Of a stretch of 31,413 nt of DNA, positions 25,269 through 31,084 are shown piece after piece (position 1 is the first letter of the stretch; the number at the start of each line of letters is the position of its first letter). A model generated the notes under the pieces. The model made no database searches and had not been told where the DNA came from. It worked only from the letters and a program-made list of their open reading frames with translations. The stretch comes from a virus: IMG/VR virus record IMGVR_UViG_3300009326_000090, positions 1 to 31,413 of that record. One strand, given 5' to 3'. Made by a program: the position numbers and the translations under genes.

Positions 25269-25534
25269 CAGCAAAATTAGCAAAGCGTCTCGATGTATGT
25301 GATAAACTCCATACCGAGAACATCGAGACATTAAAGAGACTGAAAAAAGAAGCATCAACTAAATTCGATGGTACTAATCGTCATATCAGACGGTTGAAAA
25401 AACAGCTTGACAGAGACCCCGAGAATAAAAAGTTGCAGAAAGAATATGCGGCAATGGTGAATGCAAGAGCCATGTACTATGCGGCGCATCAACTCAACGA
25501 CGGATTACTGGAGAAAGCAAATGAACGGAGTTAA
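25253..25534 (+). CDS. Small coiled-coil protein of unknown function
   Basis: The 93-residue protein overlaps the helicase gene by 16 bases, with GGAAG before ATG 25253. It is highly charged and helical: LHTENIETLKRLKKEAS, then a run IRRLKKQLDRDPENKKLQKEY that fits a coiled coil, and an Ala/Asn-rich last part. It overlaps the next gene's start. Helper or adapter roles are possible, but nothing in it is diagnostic. Confidence 0.75.
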   Translation: MGSSVTAKLAKRLDVCDKLHTENIETLKRLKKEASTKFDGTNRHIRRLKKQLDRDPENKKLQKEYAAMVNARAMYYAAHQLNDGLLEKANERS

Positions 25535-25775
25535 TATATTTGGAAATTGTAGGAGGTGCAGAGAAAAGGTAGTACGACGTTATCGATATGACCGTCAACG
25601 ATACTTTATCAAAGCGATACCGATTATGAGTCTCGATGGCAACGTGAGGTACCTCTGTTCCCAATGCAAAGCAGAAATCATAGTGGATAAAAAAGTACTC
25701 AAAAATATAAGAAAACTTAGTAATGCGATTAACACTACCAGGATACACAATAATCCAAAAAGCAGAAAAATCTAA
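25521..25775 (+). CDS. Small zinc-ribbon-like protein
   Basis: ATG 25521 follows GGAG at the proper spacing and overlaps the preceding gene. The 84-residue protein has two CxxC pairs: GNCRRCREK near residue 10 and YLCSQCKAE near 45, with a basic Arg/Tyr stretch between them (VVRRYRYDRQRYF). This is the pattern of a zinc ribbon that binds nucleic acid or protein. It lies directly before the sigma-like gene, overlapping its start by 53 bases, so a role in transcription is plausible but inferred. Confidence 0.75.
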   Translation: MNGVNIFGNCRRCREKVVRRYRYDRQRYFIKAIPIMSLDGNVRYLCSQCKAEIIVDKKVLKNIRKLSNAINTTRIHNNPKSRKI

Positions 25776-26961
25776 AACTATCCAGGTAAGAGGGCACGTC
25801 CGCCGGGGTAAGCCTGTCAAACCACACCCACGTGTCGTAACCGGGTTCAGAAAAGTGGACTTCCACGTGCTGCATGATATCAATAGCGAAATCGAGAAGA
25901 ACATTGCCTACCTCGTTTATATCGCAAAAGTGATAAGCAACAGTCACGGAATACCCATCCAATTCGAGAGCGGACAGCCAACAGGTTGTACCGCCGACCT
26001 GTTCGCCGAAGGACGCATGGGAATGCTCTTAGGCGGAATCGAGTGGGAGAACCGAAAAGATAAGAAATTAAGAAGATTCATCCAGATGAAGACAAGGGCG
26101 AGGTTAAACATGCTCAAGATGGCAAAAAAATTATCATCACAAATTAAGAGACCCCGGGACTTCCACATCCATTACAGCATTATTAACAATATGATTGAGA
26201 AACTAACGCAAGAAAAAGGTGGTTATCCCCCCACGCCAGAGGACGTAGCAGACAAGATAACATTGATGAAACGTACCAGGGATGGAAGACGAGAACTCAA
26301 TTATACAGAACGGCTACAAAAAGTATACGAGATAGCCAAGTATGGCAGTCGCTACGAGATGAATACCGATTGGGAAATAATGGGGGATAGAGACATAGGG
26401 ATGTGGACGGAAAGGACAATCGAGGAGAGACAACTTCAGAGGGACGTGAGAAGGGTACTAAGCGGACTATTAGATCAAGGGATACTTTCTCCTGAACAGT
26501 ACGAGGTCATTAAAAAACGTTATTACTTAGGTAATAAGCAATTGCCGAAAAACCCACGCACCTTCCAGCGTATTGCCGACATGATATGGGATGAAAACAA
26601 ACCGAGACAGGTGCGAAAAAAGGTAGGAGATTTTTATCGTTATACACCGAAAAGCAAAAAGGGGAAGAAATATAAAACCCCCGTTTATACGCAGATCACA
26701 AAAGTGATAAAAAAGCCAAAAGCTTATTTCCTCGTAAAGATGAGGACAAGTGACAAACAGAAACGAATAGAAGGGTTACCACCCTTTCGCAAGAGAGTAA
26801 AAGTCCCCACTGTCCATAACGTAATCGAGACACACGCCAATGCCGTTGAGATTATCAAACCATACCTTGAGTATCTCATACCACTGCTGAAAAAATCTGT
26901 AGTTGAGAAAAATCGTATAGCCGAATGGATCGGCAAAGACATAAAATTATTTACTGAGTAA
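25723..26961 (+). CDS. Tagged sigma-70-like RNA polymerase factor
   Basis: The 412-residue protein has the order of a sigma factor. Residues about 90-140 (TADLFAEGRMGMLLGGIEWE, then KKLRRFIQMKTRARLNML) resemble region 2. IEKLTQEKGGYPPTPEDVADKI, near 170-191, resembles region 3. ERQLQRDVRRVLSGLLDQGILS with PEQYEVIKKRYYLG, and then RTFQRIADMIWDENKPRQVRKKV, near 238-305, resemble region 4 with its helix-turn-helix. Residues 22-37 hold a short tag, VRGHVRRGKPVKPHPR (25786-25833). The C-terminal 100 residues are not recognised. It may redirect host polymerase to phage promoters, and the tag suggests delivery with the DNA. The ATG at 25723 has a weak ribosome site. The family call rests on reading motifs only. 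Confidence 0.68.
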   Translation: MRLTLPGYTIIQKAEKSKTIQVRGHVRRGKPVKPHPRVVTGFRKVDFHVLHDINSEIEKNIAYLVYIAKVISNSHGIPIQFESGQPTGCTADLFAEGRMGMLLGGIEWENRKDKKLRRFIQMKTRARLNMLKMAKKLSSQIKRPRDFHIHYSIINNMIEKLTQEKGGYPPTPEDVADKITLMKRTRDGRRELNYTERLQKVYEIAKYGSRYEMNTDWEIMGDRDIGMWTERTIEERQLQRDVRRVLSGLLDQGILSPEQYEVIKKRYYLGNKQLPKNPRTFQRIADMIWDENKPRQVRKKVGDFYRYTPKSKKGKKYKTPVYTQITKVIKKPKAYFLVKMRTSDKQKRIEGLPPFRKRVKVPTVHNVIETHANAVEIIKPYLEYLIPLLKKSVVEKNRIAEWIGKDIKLFTE

Positions 26962-27011
26962 CGGCATCACCGCCCCCCACTCGGGGACTACCACCACCCC
27001 CGACACACATA

Positions 27012-27026
27012 TCGTCGCCACGACGA
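27012..27026 (+). terminator. Small hairpin after the sigma-like gene
   Basis: TCGTCG and CGACGA pair perfectly around a CCA loop in the non-coding region after the sigma-like gene. A C-rich stretch with CCCC-ACTC-GGGG-type pairing lies just upstream (26976-26986). There is no U-tract, so intrinsic termination is uncertain. Confidence 0.3.
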
Positions 27027-27032
27027 CAAAAT

Positions 27033-27098
27033 GACTGTGAATACATGATCTCAGATGTTGGAGGTATAGTAATAGTGAGGGGAGGGACAGCCTCCTCC
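27033..27098 (+). promoter_or_regulatory. Promoter-like repeat element, copy 2, with leader hairpin
   Basis: GACTGT (27033) and TATAGT (27065-27070) are 26 bases apart, with the core GTTGGAGGTATAGT starting at 27057 and running to TAATAGTGA at 27078. A hairpin follows: GGGGAGG (27079-27085), loop GACAG, CCTCCTC (27091-27097). Element and hairpin are nearly repeated at 31013. The CCTCC strand resembles the anti-Shine-Dalgarno sequence, so the hairpin might influence ribosome loading or RNA stability. The next gene starts at 27227. Confidence 0.6.
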
Positions 27099-27116
27099 AT
27101 CACATAACCAAAAAGT

Positions 27117-27190
27117 GGTAGGGATATATGAATGGTTGCGAAACACCCCGCTACTTACCATGCAATCCCTACCCTTGCATGGTAAGTAGC
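27117..27190 (+). promoter_or_regulatory. Perfect 16-base hairpin in leader RNA, possible pseudoknot
   Basis: GCTACTTACCATGCAA (27150-27165) and its exact reverse complement (27175-27190) enclose the 9-base loop TCCCTACCC. The segment GGTAGGGAT at 27117-27125 is complementary to the loop plus one stem base (27165-27173). It could therefore form a pseudoknot or a competing structure. The hairpin is followed by TTTATTA and lies 36 bases before ATG 27227, after the promoter-like element. It may be a regulatory leader, an attenuator or a protein-binding site. Confidence 0.7.
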
Positions 27191-27226
27191 TTTATTACTA
27201 ATCCTGAGAAGGAAGGAGATAAGAAA

Positions 27227-27472
27227 ATGCCTGATTATAAAATCCGAGTAATTCAATATCACGAGCATGAAAGAACTTTCTATGTTAAAGCAAAGAATAA
27301 AACAGAAGCAAGGAAGAAATTCAAAGAAGATGATTGGGATGACAGTTGTGTCCGGTCAGTCCGGTTATTGCCTCCAGTGCGCCTGTGTGGATGGGATGAT
27401 GGGAGCGATGGTTGGACAGGTATAATTAGAACTGTCATAAAAAAAGTTGAATTATATAATAAAAGGAGATAA
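27227..27472 (+). CDS. Unknown 81-residue protein
   Basis: The start at ATG 27227 is set by GGAAGGAG upstream; the frame is open back to 27128, but that part lies within the hairpin and is unlikely to be translated. The N-terminal half (KIRVIQYHEHERTFYVKAKN then KTEARKKFKED) looks like a small beta-beta-alpha fold seen in many phage orphan proteins. The second half has a Gly/Asp-rich loop and ends in a basic tail. It is the first gene of a run of small unknown genes and would be controlled by the leader structures before it. Confidence 0.75.
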   Translation: MPDYKIRVIQYHEHERTFYVKAKNKTEARKKFKEDDWDDSCVRSVRLLPPVRLCGWDDGSDGWTGIIRTVIKKVELYNKRR

Positions 27473-27506
27473 ATCAAATAAGGTTTACAGACAAAGGAGG
27501 CAAGCA

Positions 27507-27881
27507 ATGAACCTAAACAAAAGCGACAACCAGAAAATAAACAAAACAGTCAAGATAGGTAACAATATCGTTAGCAGGTACAACATCATCGATACGAGCT
27601 TAATCGTCTACGAAGCCTACGAACCGACCATGCCATTCATGTTCGAGAATCGACCATCGTTCAGAAACCATGCAACCTTCATGGAATTCGGTGGCAGGTA
27701 CTACGGTAGGATTGGGACTCGCAGAACTAACGACCATGAAGATCAATACGCAAGAGCGTACCAGCTAATCAATGACGCATTCCCGGAAACGGTGAGTGAG
27801 GGGCGACGGTCACACGGGGAAATCACAATCATAATCGATAAATTCCTCTATGATTGTTTTCTTGATGCGGAGGTAACGTAA
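27507..27881 (+). CDS. Unknown 124-residue protein
   Basis: ATG 27507 follows AAAGGAGG. The protein has strands around IVSRYNIIDTSLIVYEAYEP, a central FMEFGGRYYGRIG segment, and a C-terminal helix with IIIDKFLYDCFLDAEV. It seems a compact alpha/beta protein. Its TAA overlaps the next ATG by one base. No family is recognised. It lies in a run of small genes typical of phage early or host-takeover regions. Confidence 0.75.
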   Translation: MNLNKSDNQKINKTVKIGNNIVSRYNIIDTSLIVYEAYEPTMPFMFENRPSFRNHATFMEFGGRYYGRIGTRRTNDHEDQYARAYQLINDAFPETVSEGRRSHGEITIIIDKFLYDCFLDAEVT

Positions 27882-28111
27882 TGGCAATGTGTGAAACATT
27901 TAAGGTAAGGTGCCGAGGCGATGGCTGCGAAAAAGAATCAGAACCGATCCAGCCAATCCAGCATCATCAGTGGGCAAGGTTCGATGCCTACGGGATTTAC
28001 ACAGGGCTGTATTGTGGAAAGTGCTATCGAGACAATTATCCCTACAGAAAAGACCGATACCCAACGATGGAATATGACGGGTACGGTGAACAATTAGAAC
28101 CCGATTATTAA
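27881..28111 (+). CDS. Small cysteine-rich (zinc-binding-like) phage protein
   Basis: The 76-residue protein starts at ATG 27881 with GGAGG seven bases upstream. It has cysteines in VRCRGDGCEKE and in YCGKCYRDNYPYRKDRY, a spacing suggestive of a zinc site. The segment DAYGIYTGLYCGKCY is familiar from small phage proteins of unknown function. No membrane segment is present. Possible binding to nucleic acid or a host protein is inferred. Confidence 0.78.
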   Translation: MAMCETFKVRCRGDGCEKESEPIQPIQHHQWARFDAYGIYTGLYCGKCYRDNYPYRKDRYPTMEYDGYGEQLEPDY

Positions 28112-28128
28112 ACAGAGGAGGAACAATC

Positions 28129-28641
28129 ATGAGCGAGAATGACATTATCAAGAAAACAATCATAGAGGAATTTATCGATGTACCTACGGGTGAACTGGCG
28201 CATATGCTGGGGGTAGATTACAGCATTGCAGAAACGCTACAGTTACATGCAGTCGATGGGATTAACAAACCAGCACACCCCTACGAGCTTTGGTCAACTG
28301 GTATCACCATGAAAGCAGAAATCGATGAGATGGGAACAATGTGGATGGCAGTAGCAGAAGTCCAAGACCAGTATTTTGCGGATGGCAAGGCTGTCTCATT
28401 GGAACTTAAAAGCAGATACTGGCGTGAAGACATCGCTGAAGCTATCGATAACGTTCTGGAAGTAGCTAAACAGATTGGAGTAGAATGGGGTAGTAGCGCA
28501 CAGGATAAACCCCATATCTATTATTATGGGGACGGCGAGGATCCCGACAATCTGCCACCGCAAGGATGGAAATACGCACTCAAAGAGCAGTGTGATCGGA
28601 TCGGCTGGAAGTTCCCCTACGAGACAGAGGAGGAACAATAG
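28129..28641 (+). CDS. Unknown 170-residue protein
   Basis: ATG 28129 follows GAGGAGG. The protein starts with a helical segment (IIKKTIIEEFIDVPTGELAHML). It continues with strands in MTMWMAVAEVQDQY-like context and ends acidic, through a DGEDPDNLPPQGWKYALKEQ region. No catalytic motif is apparent. Its stop codon overlaps a GTG that may start a 19-residue leader peptide coupling it to the next gene. Confidence 0.75.
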   Translation: MSENDIIKKTIIEEFIDVPTGELAHMLGVDYSIAETLQLHAVDGINKPAHPYELWSTGITMKAEIDEMGTMWMAVAEVQDQYFADGKAVSLELKSRYWREDIAEAIDNVLEVAKQIGVEWGSSAQDKPHIYYYGDGEDPDNLPPQGWKYALKEQCDRIGWKFPYETEEEQ

Positions 28642-28700
28642 TGAATGATGAGATTAAGTGGATAGAGATCACTAACAAACAAAATAGGAGAGGACAATGA
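28641..28700 (+). CDS. Possible 19-residue coupling peptide
   Basis: A GTG at 28641, overlapping the TAG of the previous gene and preceded by GAGGAGG (28626-28632), reads MNDEIKWIEITNKQNRRGQ and stops at TGA 28698-28700, overlapping the ATG of the next gene (ATGA). The last codons double as that gene's AGGAG ribosome site. It may serve translational coupling rather than encode a functional peptide. Confidence 0.4.
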   Translation: MNDEIKWIEITNKQNRRGQ

Positions 28701-29266
28701 GAACTCAATACTCAAAAGAAAAGAAACTCAACATTTTCAAGAACTTCGCCAATCAACATAATGATACTTACCCCATGCTGACTAATCTGGTATGGCATTT
28801 ACTCTTCAATCAACCTGACCGTGACTGTGCTTGTGTTCCACTAAGCGATGGTATCGGACTGGTCGATGCTGGCACCCGAGGCTATACCAGGGCTGGATTA
28901 TTTTCCAACGATTACAAACAGAACTGTGACCTCGCCGACGAGATCAATGAAAAGGTCTTGGGAGTCGGTGAAATAGTAGCTGCCGGAATGGTTGCGGCGA
29001 GCATGAGAGAAGGACCCGTCACCGTTGCTTCAATCAAGGCAGTACTTAGAACACTCGTCAACATTTGGAGCGAATACACCGGGGACATCTTCGCCGAGAA
29101 GATACTCGGATCATCCTGGAAGAAAAATGCGAAACTGGACGACTACTGTGTGGAGAAATTCAGACAGTTCCAGAACAACACCCTCAGCTTCATAAACAAC
29201 GCAGATGACTCACGGCTGACACTCCTGGCAAAGACAATCATAGAGGAAATGACTGTGAATTCATGA
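28697..29266 (+). CDS. Unknown 189-residue protein
   Basis: ATG 28697 follows TAGGAGAGG. The protein appears mainly helical. It has a Cys-containing centre (RDCACVPLSD), a Gly/Val-rich helix (KVLGVGEIVAAGMVAASM) and a long C-terminal helical part with several Asn. No recognised family. The last codons overlap the GACTGT box of the promoter-like element at 29251, so transcription of the next gene may start inside or just after this gene. Confidence 0.75.
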   Translation: MRTQYSKEKKLNIFKNFANQHNDTYPMLTNLVWHLLFNQPDRDCACVPLSDGIGLVDAGTRGYTRAGLFSNDYKQNCDLADEINEKVLGVGEIVAAGMVAASMREGPVTVASIKAVLRTLVNIWSEYTGDIFAEKILGSSWKKNAKLDDYCVEKFRQFQNNTLSFINNADDSRLTLLAKTIIEEMTVNS

Positions 29267-29296
29267 ACTGTGATGTTGGATGTATAGTATTAGTGA
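29251..29296 (+). promoter_or_regulatory. Promoter-like repeat element, copy 3
   Basis: GACTGT (29251) and TATAGT (29283-29288) are 26 bases apart; the core GTTGGATGTATAGT runs from 29275 to TATTAGTGA at 29296. The bases between, GAATTCATGA, resemble GAATACATGA of copy 2. The leader after it (AAGGGCATGACGACCATCA) shows only a weak relic of the hairpin of copies 2 and 4. The next ATG is at 29339. Confidence 0.55.
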
Positions 29297-29338
29297 AGGG
29301 CATGACGACCATCAAAATAAAAAAAAAGGAGTTCTGAA

Positions 29339-30001
29339 ATGGAACAACAAAAACAAAGAACCGAAACGGTTAATATCAACACCCTAATCTCTGAAACAGA
29401 GAAGGTCAACGATCTGCGAAAAAAAGAAACACTCCGCATAATTGCGGAAGCCACAAAAGTCTGCCGAAGACTGGCAGAATTGTCGAAAAGTAGTCCGGGT
29501 GAAGTGATGATCCAAAATAATGTTGGCTCAACGCTTGCCATTTATGGCGACCCAGCAGAAACAAACAGATGGATGATAGCATCTGGAGGTGAAATTAACA
29601 TAGTGAATATAAGCATGAAGGGGAGTAAGTATGAATGGATCGGAGAATCCACTGTAATAGCATATGCACCTGAAACGTGGCGAATTGGATACAGAATTTC
29701 TGACGGTAAATATCCTGAGTTTCCGTCAGGAAAAATCATTTATATGCCCGAACAAAGAGACAGGATTGTAGGGGGAAGTGAAACAAAGGTGTTCGATACC
29801 TTCATCGAGCCAGAAAAATGGATGAACACTCTTGAGAAGGTAGAAAAAGAACCAGATTCGATCCCAAGGAACTGGTGGATACTGGTAGCAAGACATCTTG
29901 TTGCACTGTCACAAGATATGAAAGATACAGAAGAAATAAAGGAAACTGCTACCAGAGAAGCTGCTGATCTGGCAGAGAAACTGGCGAAGGCGATACAGTG
30001 A
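29339..30001 (+). CDS. Unknown 220-residue protein
   Basis: ATG 29339 follows AAAAGGAG. The N-terminal 60 residues are charged and helical (SETEKVNDLRKKETLRII). The middle is strand-rich with GSTLAIYGDPAE, INIVNISMKGSKYEW and ESTVIAYAPETW, and the C-terminus is an acidic-basic helix (EIKETATREAADLAEKL). This may be a beta domain between coiled coils. No family is recognised. It is the first gene after promoter-like copy 3. Confidence 0.75.
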   Translation: MEQQKQRTETVNINTLISETEKVNDLRKKETLRIIAEATKVCRRLAELSKSSPGEVMIQNNVGSTLAIYGDPAETNRWMIASGGEINIVNISMKGSKYEWIGESTVIAYAPETWRIGYRISDGKYPEFPSGKIIYMPEQRDRIVGGSETKVFDTFIEPEKWMNTLEKVEKEPDSIPRNWWILVARHLVALSQDMKDTEEIKETATREAADLAEKLAKAIQ

Positions 30002-30054
30002 AACAGATGAAACAATTCCAATATTAATCGAAATCATAAAGAAGGAGAGACACA

Positions 30055-30453
30055 ATGAGTACAAGAAGCACCATAAACGTAAAAATGACTAATGGGGATA
30101 TCAAATCGATATACATTCACTTTGACGGATACCCCAGCCACCACGTACCCATACTTCTGAGCCATTACGACTCGCAGGAAAAAGCAGAAGAATTAATAGC
30201 ATTGGGTAACATAAGTTCACTGGCTCCAAGCGCGGAAAAACCGGAAGGACATGATTGGAGAAACCCAGTAGAAGGCTACTGCGTAGCTTACGGTAGGGAC
30301 AGAGGTGATAGGGAAGAAGAAGCCTCCACGCACAGGACGTTATATGAGTTTCTCCAAGAATGCAGACAAGAATACAATTACTACTGGAATGGGACAGAAT
30401 GGTTACTGGATGGTGAACCCATCGCAGACATAGAACATTTATTCAAATTCTGA
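30055..30453 (+). CDS. Conserved phage-type protein of unknown function
   Basis: The 132-residue protein starts at ATG 30055 after AAGGAGAG. Its front half, MSTRSTINVKMTNGDIKSIY then IHFDGYPSHHVPILLSHY and LIALGNISSLAP, follows a pattern I recognise from many phage and bacterial proteins of unknown function (start M-[SG]-T-R-[SA]-T-I, then HWDGYP-like). The second half is Arg/Glu/Tyr-rich with QEYNYYWNGTEWLLDGEP. It is probably an intact soluble protein of normal length. The function is not known. Confidence 0.8.
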   Translation: MSTRSTINVKMTNGDIKSIYIHFDGYPSHHVPILLSHYDSQEKAEELIALGNISSLAPSAEKPEGHDWRNPVEGYCVAYGRDRGDREEEASTHRTLYEFLQECRQEYNYYWNGTEWLLDGEPIADIEHLFKF

Positions 30454-30466
30454 AAGGTAGTAGAAA

Positions 30467-30514
30467 ATGAGTGAATACTACAGACTCGAATCAAGGAAAA
30501 GGAGAACACAATGA
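30467..30514 (+). CDS. Possible 15-residue coupling peptide
   Basis: ATG 30467 reads MSEYYRLESRKRRTQ to a TGA at 30512-30514 that overlaps the next ATG (ATGA). Its last codons encode the AAGGAG ribosome site of that gene. The layout repeats that of the 19-residue frame at 28641. A weak AAAGGTAG site precedes it. It may act only in coupling. Confidence 0.35.
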   Translation: MSEYYRLESRKRRTQ

Positions 30515-30972
30515 GACTGGAAATAGAGAAAAACCAATCCATCAAAATGGCGGAGGAGATACTCGATAAACTCTCATGGATGGTCGACGAATTTGGAGTC
30601 AGAATAACCGAAACATTTGTCGTAGACGGATTCATGACATTATCGGCATGGGACAATTGCCGTGAACAAGGCTACCAGTTAGAATGCATTAAAAATTATG
30701 ATAGAGCCAGCATTCGGGCAGGGCTGAAAAATCAAACCATGATCTTCGCATTCGGAGAACACCGAAACGTAGACAAACCGGTTTTATGGATAAATAAAGG
30801 ACATTCAGACAAAACAAGATCATGGCTGACTAATTCAGAGGATTTCCGGTCTGCTTATGGTACAGAAACCAAACATGATACAGTGATAGACAGCATCAAT
30901 GAATGCGCCAGAATTATCTACGATGACATCGTTGAATTCTTCGGCGAAAAAAACAGTAACGACGATTGTTGA
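30511..30972 (+). CDS. Unknown 153-residue protein
   Basis: ATG 30511 follows AAAAGGAG. The protein has a helical start (KMAEEILDKLSWMVDEFG), strands (VRITETFVVDGFMTL, TMIFAFGEH, VLWINKG) and a helical C-terminal part (DSINECARIIYDDIVEFFG), as in a compact alpha/beta domain. Its Cys residues are scattered and give no metal motif. No family is recognised. Confidence 0.75.
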   Translation: MRLEIEKNQSIKMAEEILDKLSWMVDEFGVRITETFVVDGFMTLSAWDNCREQGYQLECIKNYDRASIRAGLKNQTMIFAFGEHRNVDKPVLWINKGHSDKTRSWLTNSEDFRSAYGTETKHDTVIDSINECARIIYDDIVEFFGEKNSNDDC

Positions 30973-31012
30973 GATTATTGACGACTAAGAATGCGAATAC
31001 ATAGTTTATGAG

Positions 31013-31057
31013 GTTGGAGGTATAGTGATAGTGAGGGGAGGACAGCCTCCTCCTCCA
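31013..31057 (+). promoter_or_regulatory. Promoter-like repeat element, copy 4, with leader hairpin
   Basis: The core GTTGGAGGTATAGT begins at 31013 and ends with GATAGTGA at 31034. It is followed by GGGGAGG (31035-31041), loop ACAG and CCTCCTCC, then CATCACATAA. Apart from small length changes this repeats 27057-27106. Upstream GAATACAT matches copy 2, though GACTGT is replaced. The ATPase gene begins at 31085. Confidence 0.6.
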
Positions 31058-31084
31058 TCACATAAAAACATGAGGTAGTATAAA

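Noticed and set aside
27128-27226. N-terminal extension of the 81-residue protein
   Set aside because: The extension translates the hairpin and has no ribosome site; the ATG at 27227 has a strong GGAAGGAG site.
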